From positions 62,001 through 126,000 of the forward strand of contig NW_027490483.1 in the NCBI RefSeq assembly GCF_050948175.1: DNA of 64,000 nt, read 5' to 3'. How positions within the stretch are numbered: position 1 is the stretch's first letter; each line of letters starts with the position of its first letter. Made by a program: the position numbers and the translations under genes. The notes beneath the pieces are model-generated. The model was not told where the DNA came from and did not search any database. It worked only from the letters and a program-made list of their open reading frames with translations. This DNA comes from Xylocopa sonorina. Taxonomy: Eukaryota; Arthropoda; Insecta; Hymenoptera; Apidae. Below are positions 28,601-41,346 of this stretch, one piece after another.

Positions 28601-31470
28601 ATCGAAGCAATAGAGTTCAAATGCTTATTAAGGCGCGATATCGCATCTCATTTCTATGTTTCATGGTAAGATATAATATGATTTGCGATGTGTTATGTAT
28701 TCCTCGTCTACACTTCAAATGAATGTAAATGCGACACTTCCTTGCAAGGAAATAGCGTTTGCAAGTGTCTACCTATCGTAGCAATAGTGTTCTAATGCTT
28801 CTTAAAACGCGATATCGCATCTCATTCCTATGTTTCATGGTAAGATATAATATGATTTGGGAAGTGTTATGTATTCCTCGTCTACACTTCAAATGAATGT
28901 AAATGCTACACTTCCTTGCAAGGAAATAGCGTTTGCAGATGTCTACGTATCGTAGCAATAGAGTTCTTATGATTCTTAAAACGCGATATCGCATCTCATT
29001 TCTATGTTTCATGGTAAGGTATAATGGGATTTGCGAAGTGTTATGTATTCCTTGTCTACACTTCAAATGAATGTAAATGCGACACTTCCTTGCAAGGAAA
29101 TAGCGTTTGGAGATGTCTACGTATCCTAGCAATAGAGTTCTTATGATTCTTAAAACGCGATATCAAATCTCATTTCTGTGTTTCATGGTAAGATATAATA
29201 TGATTTGCGAAGTGTTCTGTATTCCTCGTCTACACTTCAAATGAATGCAAATGCGACACTTCCTTGCAAGGAAATAGCGTTTGCAGATGTCTACGTATCG
29301 TAGCAATAGAGTTCTTATGATTCTTAAAATGCGATATCGCATCTCATTTCCATGTTTCATGGTAAGATATAATATGATTTGCGAAGTGTTATGTATTCCT
29401 CTTCTACACCTCAAATGAATGTAAATGCGACACTTCCTTGCAAGGAAATAGCGTTTGCAGATGTCCACGTATCGTAGGGATAGAGTTCTAATGCTTCTTA
29501 AAACGCGGTATCGCATCTCATTTCCATGTTTCATGGTAAGATATAATATGATTTGCGAAGTGTTATGTATTCCTCGTCTACACTTCAAATGAATGTAAAT
29601 GCGACACTTCCTTGCAAGGAAATAGCGTTTGCAAGTGTCTACCTATCGTAACAATAGTGTTCTAATGCTTCTTAAAACGCGATATCGCATCTCATTTCTA
29701 TGTTTCATGGTAAGATATAATATGATATGCGAAGTGTTATGTATTCCTCGTCTACACTTCAAATGAATGTAAATGCGACTCTTCCTTGCAAGGAAATAGC
29801 GTTTGCAGATGTCTACGTATCGTAGCAATAGAGTTCTAATGCTTCTTAAAACGCGATAAGGCATCTCATTTCCATGCTTCATGGTAAAATATAATATGAT
29901 TTGCGAAGTGTTATGTATTCCTCTTCTACACTTCAAATGAATGTAAATGCGACACTTCCTTGCAAGGAAATAGCGTTTGCAGATGTCTACGTATCGTAGC
30001 AATAGAGTTCTAATGCTCCTTAAAACGCGATATCGCATCTCATTTCTGTGTTTCATGGTAAGAAATAATATGATTTGCAAAGTGTTATGTATTCCACGTC
30101 TACACTTCAAATGAATGTGAATGCGACACTTCCTCGCTAGGAAATAGCGTTTGCAGATGTCTACGTATCGTAGCAATAGATTTCCAATGCTTCTTAAAAC
30201 GCGATATCGCATCTGATTTCTATGTTTCATGGTAAAATATAATATGATTTGAGAAGTGTTATGTATTCCTCTTCTACACTTCAAATGAATGTAAATGCGA
30301 CACTTCCTTGCAAGGAAATAGCGTTTGCAGATGTCTACGTATCGTAGCAATAGAGTTCTTATGATTCTTAAATCGCGATATTGCTTCTCATTTCTATGTT
30401 TCATTGTAAGGTATAATATGATTTGCGAAGTATTATGTATTCCTCGTCTACACTTTAAATGAATGTAAATGCGACTCTTCCTTGCAAGGAAATAGCGTTT
30501 GCAGATGTCTACGTATCGTAGCAATAGAGTTCTAATGCTTCTTAAAACGCGATATGGCATCTCATTTCCATGCTTCATGGTAAAATATAATATGATTTGC
30601 GAAGTGTTATGTATTCCTCTTCTACACTTCAAATGAATGTAAATGCGACACTTCCTTGCAAGGAAATAGCGTTTGCAGATGTCTACGTATCGTAGCAATA
30701 GAGTTCTTATGATTCTTAAATCGCAGTATCGCATCTCATTTCTATGATTCATGGTAAGATATAATATGATATGCGAAGTGTTATGTATTCCTCGTCTACA
30801 CTTCAAATGAATGTGAATGCGACTCTTCCTCGCTAGGAAATGGCGTTTGCAGATGTCTACGTATCGTAGCAATAGATTTCTAATGCTTCTTAAAACGCGA
30901 TATCGCATCTCATTTCTATGTTTCATGGTAACATATAATATGATTGGGGAAGTGTTATGTATTACTCGTCTACACTTCAAATGAATGTAAATGCGACTCT
31001 TCCTTGCAAGGAAATAGCGTTTGCAGATGTCTACGTATCGTAGCAATAGAGTTCTAATGCTTCTTAAAACGCGATATCGCATCTCATTTCCATGTTTCAT
31101 GCTAAGATATAATATGACTGGGGAAGTGTTATGTATTCCTCGTCTACACTTCAAATGAATGTAAATGCGACACTTCCTTGCAAGGAAATAGAGTTTGCAA
31201 ATGTCTACCTATCTTAGCAATAGTGTTCTAATACTTCTTAAAACGCGATATCGCATCTCATTTCTATGTTTCACGGTAAGATATAATATGATTTGCGAAG
31301 TGTTATGTATTCCTCGTCTACACTTCAAATGAATGTAAATGCGACACTTCCTTGCAAGGAAATAGCGTTTGCAAATGTCTACGTATCGTAGCAATAGAGT
31401 TCTTATGATTCTTAAAACGCGATATCGCATCTCATTTCTATGTTTCATGGTAAGATATAATATGATTGGG
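16671..31470. repeat. Satellite domain C, most frame-regular part of the array
   Basis: All satellite. Monomers here keep length 174 with very few indels; the one noted is a missing C near 27172 (CACTTCTTGCAAGG). Variant blocks recur. About 16.85-19.2 kb matches 24.0-26.35 kb (offset 7134, 41 monomers). About 17.77-18.53 kb matches 21.07-21.84 kb (offset 3306, 19 monomers). About 22.14-22.75 kb matches 28.2-28.7 kb (offset 6089). The regular phase explains the long minus-strand open frames at 17464-19845, 25084-26937 and 29643-31154, which only repeat the translated monomer. No gene is seen. Confidence 0.88.
18240..19480. repeat. Local 696-bp (4-monomer) higher-order repeat
   Basis: A block carrying the marker AAGAAATAATATGATTTGC, preceded by CATTTCTGTGTTTCATGG and followed by GTATTCCACGTC, occurs at 18577 and again at 19273, exactly four monomers apart, with matching neighbours. 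The same block is found singly at 25711 and 30060, showing that the four-monomer unit has been copied elsewhere in the array as part of larger segments. Confidence 0.75.
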
Positions 31471-34400
31471 GAAGTGTTATGTATTCCTCGTCTACACTTC
31501 AAATGAATGTAAATGCGACACTTCCTTGCAAGGAAATAGAGTTTGCAAATGTCTACCTATCTTAGCAATAGTGTTCTAATACTTCTTAAAACGCGATATC
31601 GCATCTCATTTCTATGTTTCACGGTAAGATATAATATGATTTGCGAAGTGTTATGTAGTCCCCGTCTACACTTCAAATGAATGTAAATGCGACACTTCCT
31701 TGCTAGGAAATAGCGTTTGCAGATGTCTACCTATCGTAGCAATAGAGTTCTAATGCTTCTTTAAACGCGATATCGCATCTCATTTCTATGTTTCATGGTA
31801 AGATATAATATGATTTGCGAAGTGTTATGTATTCCTCTTCTACACTTCAAATGAATGTAAATGCGACACTTCCTTGCAAGGAAATAGGGATTGCAGATGT
31901 CTACGTATCGAAGCAATAGAGTTCAAATGCTTATTAAGACGCGATATCGCATCTCATTTCTATGTTTCATGGTAAGATATAATATGATATGCGATGTGTT
32001 ATGTATTCCTCGTCTACACTTCAAATGAATGTAAATGCGACACTTCCTTTCAAGGAAGTAGCGTTTGCAAGTGTCTACCTATCGTAGCAATAGTGTTCTA
32101 ATGCTTCTTAAAACGCGATATCGCATCTCATTTCTATGTTTCATGGTAAGATATAATATGATTTGCGACGTGTCATGTATTCTTCGTCTACACTTCAAAT
32201 GAATGTAAATGCGACTCTTCCTTGCAAGGAAATAGCGTTTGCATATGTCTACGTATCGTAGCAATAGAGTTCTTATGATTCATAAAACGCGATATCGCAT
32301 CTCGTTTCTATGTTTCATGGTAAGGTATAATATGATTTGCGAAGTGTTATGTATTCCTCTTCTACACTTCAAATGAATGTAAATGCGACACTTCCCTGCA
32401 AGGAAATAGAGTTTGCAAATGTCTACCTATCTTAGCAATAGTGTTCTAATACTTCTTAAAACGCGATATCGCATCTCATTTCTATGTTTCACGGTAAGGT
32501 ATAATATGATTTGCGAAGTGTTATGTATTCCTCTTCTACACTTCAAATGAATGTAAATGCGACACTTCCTTGCAAGGAAATAGCGTTTGCAGATGTCTAC
32601 GTATCGTAGCAATAGAGTTCTTATGATTCTTAAAACGCGATATCGCATCTCATTTCTATGTTTCATGGTAAGGTATAATATGATTTGCGAAGTGTTATGT
32701 ATTCCTCGTCTACACTTCAAATGAATGTAAATGCGACACTTCCTTGCAAGGAAATAGCGTTTGCAAATGTCTACCTATCGTAGCAATAGTGTTCTAATGA
32801 TTCTTAAAACGCGATATCGCATCTCATTTCTATGTTTCATGGTAAGGTATAATATGATTTGCGAAGTGTTATGTATTCCTCTTCTACACTTCAAATGAAT
32901 GTAAATGCGACACTTCCTTGCTAGGAAATAGCGTTTGCAGATGTCTACCTATCGTAGCAATAGAGTTCTAATGCTTCTTAAAACGCGATATCGCATCTCA
33001 TTTCTATGTTTCATGGTAAGATATAATATGATTTGCGAAGTGTTATGTATTCCTCTTCTACACTTCAAATGAATGTAAATGCGACACTTCCTTGCAAGGA
33101 AGTAGGGATTGCAGATGTCTACGTATCGGAGCAATAGAGTTCAAATGCTTATTAAGACGCGATATCGCATCTCATTTCTATGTTTCATGGTAAGATATAA
33201 TATGATTTGCGAAGTGTTATGTATTCCTCGTCTACACTTCAAATGAATGTAAATGCGACACTTCCTTGCAAGGAAATAGCGTTTGCAAATGTCTACCTAT
33301 CGTAGCAATAGTGTTCTAATGATTCTTAAAACGCGATATCGCATCTCATTTCTATGTTTCATGGTAAGGTATAATATGATTTGCGAAGTGTTATGTATTC
33401 CTCTTCTACACTTCAAATGAATGTAAATGCGACACTTCCTTGCAAGGATATAGCGTTTGCAGATGTCTACGTATCGTAGCAATAGAGTTCTTATGATTCT
33501 TAAAACGCGATATCGCATCTCATTTCTATGTTTCATGGTAAGGTATAATATGATTTGCGAAGTGTTATGTATTCCTTGTCTACACTTCAAATGAATGTAA
33601 ATGCGACACTTCCTTGCAAGGAAATAGCGTTTGGAGATGTCTACGTATCGTAGCAATAGAGCTCTTATGATTCTTAAAACGCGATATCAAATCTCATTTC
33701 TGTGTTTCATGGTAAGATATAATATGATTTGCGAAGTGTTATGTATTCCTCGTCTACACTTCAAATGAATGTAAATGCGACACTTACTTGCAAGGAAATA
33801 GCGTTTGCAGATGTCTACGTATCGTAGCAATAGAGTTCTTATGATTCTTAAAACGCGATATCGCATCTCATTTCCATGTTTCATGGTAAGATATGATATG
33901 ATTTGCGAAGTGTTATGTATTCCTCTTCTACACCTCAAATGAATGTAAATGCGACACTTCTTTGCAAGGAAATAGCGTTTGCAGATGTCCACGTATCGTA
34001 GGGATAGAGTTCTAATGCTTCTTAAAACGAGATATCGCATCTCATTTTTATGTTTCATGATAAGATATAATATTCATTGCGAAGTGTTATGCATTCCTCG
34101 TCTACACTTCAAATGAATGTAAATGCCACACTTCCCTGCTAGGAAATAGCGTCTGCAGATGACTAGGTATCGTAGCAATAGAGTTCTAATGCTTCTTAAA
34201 ACGCGATATCGCATCTCATTCCTGTGTTTCATGTTAAGATACAATATGATTTGCGAAGTGTTATGTATTCCTCTTCTACACTTCAAATGAATGTTAATGC
34301 GACTCTTCCTTGCAAGGAAATAGCGTTTGCAGATGTCTACGTATCGTAGCAATAGAGTTCTAATGCTTCTTAAAACGCGATATCGCATCTCATTTCCATG

Positions 34401-35994
34401 TTTCATGCTAAGATATAATATGACTGGGGAAGTGTTATGTATTCCTCGTCTACACTTCAAATGAATGTAAATGCGACACTTCCTTGCAAGGAAATAGAGT
34501 TTGTAAATGTCTACCTATCTTAGCAATAGTGTTCTAATACTTCTTAAAACGCGATATCGCATCTCATTTCTATGTTTCACGGTAAGATATAATATGATTT
34601 GCGAAGTGTTATGTATTCCTCGTCTACACTTCAAATGAATGTAAATGCGACACTTACTTGCTAGGAAATAGCGTTTGCAGATGTCTACCTATCGTAGCAA
34701 TAGAGTTCTAATGCTTCTTAAAACGCGGTATCGCATCTCATTTCCATGTTTCATGGTAAGATATAATATGATTTGCGAAGTGTTATGTATTCCTCTTCTA
34801 CACTTCAAATGAATGTAGATGCGACACTTCCTTGCAAGGAAATAGCGTTTGCAGATGTCCACGTATCGTAGGGATAGAGTTCTAATGCTTCTTAAAACGA
34901 GATATCGCATCTCATTTTTATGTTTCATGATAAGATATAATATTCATTGCGAAGTGTTATGCATTCCTCGTCTACACTTCAAATGAATGTAAATGCCACA
35001 CTTCCCTGCTAGGAAATAGAGTCTGCAGATGACTAGGTATCGTAGCAAAAGAGTTCTAATGCTTCTTAAAACGCGATATCGCATCTCATTTCTATGTTTC
35101 ATGGTAAGATATAATATGATTGGGGAAGTGTTATGTATTCCTCGTCTACACTTCAAATGAATGTAAATGCGACACTTCCTTGCAAGGAAATAGCGTTTGC
35201 AAGTGTCTACCTATCGTAGCAATAGTGTTCTAATGCTTCTTAAAACGCGATATCGCATCTCATTTCTATGTTTCATGGTAAGATGTAATATGATTTGCGA
35301 AGTGTTATGTATTCCTCGTCTACACTTCAAATGAATGTAAATGCTACACTTCCTTGCAAGGAAATAGCGTTTGCAGATGTCTACTTATCGTAGCAATAGA
35401 GTTCTAATGCTTCTTAAAACGCGATATCGCATCTCATTCCCATGTTTCATGGTAAGATATAATATGATTTGCGAAGTGTTATGTATTCCTCGTCTACACT
35501 TCAAATGAATGTAAATGCGACACTTCCTTGCAAGGAAATAGCGTTTGCAAATGTCTACCTATCGTAGCAATAGTGTTCTAGTGATTCTTAAAACGCGATA
35601 TCGCATCTCATTTCTATGTTTCATGGTAAGGTATAATATGATTTGCGAAGTGTTATGTATTCCTCTTCTACACTTCAAATGAATGTAAATGCGACACTTC
35701 CTTGCAAGGAAATAGCGTTTGCAGATGTCTACGTATCGTAGCAATAGAGTCCTTATGATTCTTAAAACGCGATATCGCATCTCATTTCTATGTTTCATGG
35801 TAAGGTATAATATGATTTGCGAAGTGTTATGTATTCCTTGTCTACACTTCAAGTGAATGTAAATGCGACACTTCCTTGCAAGGAAATAGCGTTTGGAGAT
35901 GTCTACGTATAGTAGCAATAGAGTTCTTATGATTCTTAAAACGCGATATCAAATCTCATTTCTGTGTTTCATGGTAAGATATAATATGATTTGC
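31471..35994. repeat. 4524-bp (26-monomer) higher-order repeat, copy 1
   Basis: This segment is repeated in tandem at 35995-40518, exactly 26 x 174 bp later. The left limit is set where 31468 and 31470 stop matching 35992 and 35994. In the parts I compared by eye the copies are almost identical; I noted only three substituted bases, at 34883-34884 (TA against AT) and 35020 (A against C at 39544). Shared odd variants, such as CTTTCAAGGAAGTAG near 32050 and CGTATCGGAGC near 33125, make the pairing unambiguous. Confidence 0.93.
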
Positions 35995-38900
35995 GAAGTG
36001 TTATGTATTCCTCGTCTACACTTCAAATGAATGTAAATGCGACACTTCCTTGCAAGGAAATAGAGTTTGCAAATGTCTACCTATCTTAGCAATAGTGTTC
36101 TAATACTTCTTAAAACGCGATATCGCATCTCATTTCTATGTTTCACGGTAAGATATAATATGATTTGCGAAGTGTTATGTAGTCCCCGTCTACACTTCAA
36201 ATGAATGTAAATGCGACACTTCCTTGCTAGGAAATAGCGTTTGCAGATGTCTACCTATCGTAGCAATAGAGTTCTAATGCTTCTTTAAACGCGATATCGC
36301 ATCTCATTTCTATGTTTCATGGTAAGATATAATATGATTTGCGAAGTGTTATGTATTCCTCTTCTACACTTCAAATGAATGTAAATGCGACACTTCCTTG
36401 CAAGGAAATAGGGATTGCAGATGTCTACGTATCGAAGCAATAGAGTTCAAATGCTTATTAAGACGCGATATCGCATCTCATTTCTATGTTTCATGGTAAG
36501 ATATAATATGATATGCGATGTGTTATGTATTCCTCGTCTACACTTCAAATGAATGTAAATGCGACACTTCCTTTCAAGGAAGTAGCGTTTGCAAGTGTCT
36601 ACCTATCGTAGCAATAGTGTTCTAATGCTTCTTAAAACGCGATATCGCATCTCATTTCTATGTTTCATGGTAAGATATAATATGATTTGCGACGTGTCAT
36701 GTATTCTTCGTCTACACTTCAAATGAATGTAAATGCGACTCTTCCTTGCAAGGAAATAGCGTTTGCATATGTCTACGTATCGTAGCAATAGAGTTCTTAT
36801 GATTCATAAAACGCGATATCGCATCTCGTTTCTATGTTTCATGGTAAGGTATAATATGATTTGCGAAGTGTTATGTATTCCTCTTCTACACTTCAAATGA
36901 ATGTAAATGCGACACTTCCCTGCAAGGAAATAGAGTTTGCAAATGTCTACCTATCTTAGCAATAGTGTTCTAATACTTCTTAAAACGCGATATCGCATCT
37001 CATTTCTATGTTTCACGGTAAGGTATAATATGATTTGCGAAGTGTTATGTATTCCTCTTCTACACTTCAAATGAATGTAAATGCGACACTTCCTTGCAAG
37101 GAAATAGCGTTTGCAGATGTCTACGTATCGTAGCAATAGAGTTCTTATGATTCTTAAAACGCGATATCGCATCTCATTTCTATGTTTCATGGTAAGGTAT
37201 AATATGATTTGCGAAGTGTTATGTATTCCTCGTCTACACTTCAAATGAATGTAAATGCGACACTTCCTTGCAAGGAAATAGCGTTTGCAAATGTCTACCT
37301 ATCGTAGCAATAGTGTTCTAATGATTCTTAAAACGCGATATCGCATCTCATTTCTATGTTTCATGGTAAGGTATAATATGATTTGCGAAGTGTTATGTAT
37401 TCCTCTTCTACACTTCAAATGAATGTAAATGCGACACTTCCTTGCTAGGAAATAGCGTTTGCAGATGTCTACCTATCGTAGCAATAGAGTTCTAATGCTT
37501 CTTAAAACGCGATATCGCATCTCATTTCTATGTTTCATGGTAAGATATAATATGATTTGCGAAGTGTTATGTATTCCTCTTCTACACTTCAAATGAATGT
37601 AAATGCGACACTTCCTTGCAAGGAAGTAGGGATTGCAGATGTCTACGTATCGGAGCAATAGAGTTCAAATGCTTATTAAGACGCGATATCGCATCTCATT
37701 TCTATGTTTCATGGTAAGATATAATATGATTTGCGAAGTGTTATGTATTCCTCGTCTACACTTCAAATGAATGTAAATGCGACACTTCCTTGCAAGGAAA
37801 TAGCGTTTGCAAATGTCTACCTATCGTAGCAATAGTGTTCTAATGATTCTTAAAACGCGATATCGCATCTCATTTCTATGTTTCATGGTAAGGTATAATA
37901 TGATTTGCGAAGTGTTATGTATTCCTCTTCTACACTTCAAATGAATGTAAATGCGACACTTCCTTGCAAGGATATAGCGTTTGCAGATGTCTACGTATCG
38001 TAGCAATAGAGTTCTTATGATTCTTAAAACGCGATATCGCATCTCATTTCTATGTTTCATGGTAAGGTATAATATGATTTGCGAAGTGTTATGTATTCCT
38101 TGTCTACACTTCAAATGAATGTAAATGCGACACTTCCTTGCAAGGAAATAGCGTTTGGAGATGTCTACGTATCGTAGCAATAGAGCTCTTATGATTCTTA
38201 AAACGCGATATCAAATCTCATTTCTGTGTTTCATGGTAAGATATAATATGATTTGCGAAGTGTTATGTATTCCTCGTCTACACTTCAAATGAATGTAAAT
38301 GCGACACTTACTTGCAAGGAAATAGCGTTTGCAGATGTCTACGTATCGTAGCAATAGAGTTCTTATGATTCTTAAAACGCGATATCGCATCTCATTTCCA
38401 TGTTTCATGGTAAGATATGATATGATTTGCGAAGTGTTATGTATTCCTCTTCTACACCTCAAATGAATGTAAATGCGACACTTCTTTGCAAGGAAATAGC
38501 GTTTGCAGATGTCCACGTATCGTAGGGATAGAGTTCTAATGCTTCTTAAAACGAGATATCGCATCTCATTTTTATGTTTCATGATAAGATATAATATTCA
38601 TTGCGAAGTGTTATGCATTCCTCGTCTACACTTCAAATGAATGTAAATGCCACACTTCCCTGCTAGGAAATAGCGTCTGCAGATGACTAGGTATCGTAGC
38701 AATAGAGTTCTAATGCTTCTTAAAACGCGATATCGCATCTCATTCCTGTGTTTCATGTTAAGATACAATATGATTTGCGAAGTGTTATGTATTCCTCTTC
38801 TACACTTCAAATGAATGTTAATGCGACTCTTCCTTGCAAGGAAATAGCGTTTGCAGATGTCTACGTATCGTAGCAATAGAGTTCTAATGCTTCTTAAAAC

Positions 38901-40518
38901 GCGATATCGCATCTCATTTCCATGTTTCATGCTAAGATATAATATGACTGGGGAAGTGTTATGTATTCCTCGTCTACACTTCAAATGAATGTAAATGCGA
39001 CACTTCCTTGCAAGGAAATAGAGTTTGTAAATGTCTACCTATCTTAGCAATAGTGTTCTAATACTTCTTAAAACGCGATATCGCATCTCATTTCTATGTT
39101 TCACGGTAAGATATAATATGATTTGCGAAGTGTTATGTATTCCTCGTCTACACTTCAAATGAATGTAAATGCGACACTTACTTGCTAGGAAATAGCGTTT
39201 GCAGATGTCTACCTATCGTAGCAATAGAGTTCTAATGCTTCTTAAAACGCGGTATCGCATCTCATTTCCATGTTTCATGGTAAGATATAATATGATTTGC
39301 GAAGTGTTATGTATTCCTCTTCTACACTTCAAATGAATGTAGATGCGACACTTCCTTGCAAGGAAATAGCGTTTGCAGATGTCCACGTATCGTAGGGATA
39401 GAGTTCATATGCTTCTTAAAACGAGATATCGCATCTCATTTTTATGTTTCATGATAAGATATAATATTCATTGCGAAGTGTTATGCATTCCTCGTCTACA
39501 CTTCAAATGAATGTAAATGCCACACTTCCCTGCTAGGAAATAGCGTCTGCAGATGACTAGGTATCGTAGCAAAAGAGTTCTAATGCTTCTTAAAACGCGA
39601 TATCGCATCTCATTTCTATGTTTCATGGTAAGATATAATATGATTGGGGAAGTGTTATGTATTCCTCGTCTACACTTCAAATGAATGTAAATGCGACACT
39701 TCCTTGCAAGGAAATAGCGTTTGCAAGTGTCTACCTATCGTAGCAATAGTGTTCTAATGCTTCTTAAAACGCGATATCGCATCTCATTTCTATGTTTCAT
39801 GGTAAGATGTAATATGATTTGCGAAGTGTTATGTATTCCTCGTCTACACTTCAAATGAATGTAAATGCTACACTTCCTTGCAAGGAAATAGCGTTTGCAG
39901 ATGTCTACTTATCGTAGCAATAGAGTTCTAATGCTTCTTAAAACGCGATATCGCATCTCATTCCCATGTTTCATGGTAAGATATAATATGATTTGCGAAG
40001 TGTTATGTATTCCTCGTCTACACTTCAAATGAATGTAAATGCGACACTTCCTTGCAAGGAAATAGCGTTTGCAAATGTCTACCTATCGTAGCAATAGTGT
40101 TCTAGTGATTCTTAAAACGCGATATCGCATCTCATTTCTATGTTTCATGGTAAGGTATAATATGATTTGCGAAGTGTTATGTATTCCTCTTCTACACTTC
40201 AAATGAATGTAAATGCGACACTTCCTTGCAAGGAAATAGCGTTTGCAGATGTCTACGTATCGTAGCAATAGAGTCCTTATGATTCTTAAAACGCGATATC
40301 GCATCTCATTTCTATGTTTCATGGTAAGGTATAATATGATTTGCGAAGTGTTATGTATTCCTTGTCTACACTTCAAGTGAATGTAAATGCGACACTTCCT
40401 TGCAAGGAAATAGCGTTTGGAGATGTCTACGTATAGTAGCAATAGAGTTCTTATGATTCTTAAAACGCGATATCAAATCTCATTTCTGTGTTTCATGGTA
40501 AGATATAATATGATTTGC
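35995..40518. repeat. 4524-bp (26-monomer) higher-order repeat, copy 2
   Basis: Second tandem copy of 31471-35994. Homology to the start of the unit continues past the end of this copy to about 40581, where GGGAATAG replaces GGAAATAG, as expected when the crossover joined equivalent positions in two monomers. The close identity implies a very recent duplication, or an assembly duplication; the sequence alone cannot separate these. Confidence 0.93.
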
Positions 40519-41265
40519 GAAGTGTTATGTATTCCTCGTCTACACTTCAAATGAATGTAAATGCGACACTTCCTTGCAAGGGAATAGCGTTTGCAGATGT
40601 CTACGTATCGTAGCAATAGAGTTCTTATGATTCTTAAAACGCGATATCGCATCTCATTTCTATGTTTCTTGGTAAGATATAATATGATTTGCGAAGTGTT
40701 ATGTATTCCTCGTCTACACTTCAAATGAATGTAAATGCGACACTTCCTTGCTAGGAAATAGCGTTTGGAGATGTCTACGTATCGTAGCAATAGAGTTCTT
40801 ATGATTCTTAAAACGCGATATCGCATCTCATTTCTGTGTTTCATGGTAATATATAATATGATTTGCGAAGTGTTATGCATTCCTCGTCTACACTTCAAAT
40901 GAATGTGAATGCGACACTTCCTCGCTAGGATATAGTGTTTGCAGATGTCTACGTATCGTAGCAATAGAGTTCTTATGATTCTTAAAACGCGATATCGCAT
41001 CTCATTTCTATGTTTCATGGTAAGATATAATATGATTTGCGAAGTGTTATGTATTCCTCGTCTACACTTCAAATGAATGTAAATGCGACACTTCCTTGCA
41101 AGGAAATAGCGTTTGCAGATGTCTACGTATCGAAGCAATAGAGTTCAAATGCTTCTTAAGACGCGATATCGCATGTCATTTCTATGTTTCATGGTAAGAT
41201 ATAATATGATTGGGGAAGTGTTATGTATTACTCGTCTACACTTCAAATGAATGTAAATGCGACAC

Positions 41266-41279
41266 TTCCTTGCAAGGAA
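41266..41279. other. 14-bp perfect palindrome in the monomer (dyad 1)
   Basis: TTCCTTGCAAGGAA equals its own reverse complement. It recurs in a large share of monomers. Common variants keep the outer arms and change the centre: TTCCTTGCTAGGAA, TTCCTCGCTAGGAA, TTCCTTCCAAGGAA (44925 area) and TTCCTTTCAAGGAA (32050 area). Exceptions with a broken arm exist, such as the CAACGAA forms near 555 and 50845. It could form a small cruciform or bind a dimeric protein; neither is shown by the sequence. Confidence 0.8.
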
Positions 41280-41296
41280 ATAGCGTTTGCAGATGT

Positions 41297-41309
41297 CTAC
41301 GTATCGTAG
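41297..41309. other. 13-bp hairpin-like dyad in the monomer (dyad 2)
   Basis: CTACG and CGTAG flank a TAT centre, giving complementary 5-bp arms. It is less constant than the other two dyads. Frequent variants with one altered arm are CTACCTATCGTAG, CTAGGTATCGTAG and CTACGTATCGAAG. A doubly changed form TAGGTATCCTA restores pairing at about 4229, 10849, 11718 and 16417, all apparently one lineage. Confidence 0.7.
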
Positions 41310-41336
41310 CAATAGAGTTCTTATGATTCTTAAAAC

Positions 41337-41346
41337 GCGATATCGC
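41337..41346. other. 10-bp palindrome containing an EcoRV site (dyad 3)
   Basis: GCGATATCGC is self-complementary and includes GATATC, so most monomers carry one EcoRV site. It is altered in recognisable subfamilies: GAGATATTGC in the TTCATTGCG type, GCGATATTGC (preceded by TCGC) in many 16.7-31 kb copies, and GCGATATGGC in another set there. Confidence 0.8.
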
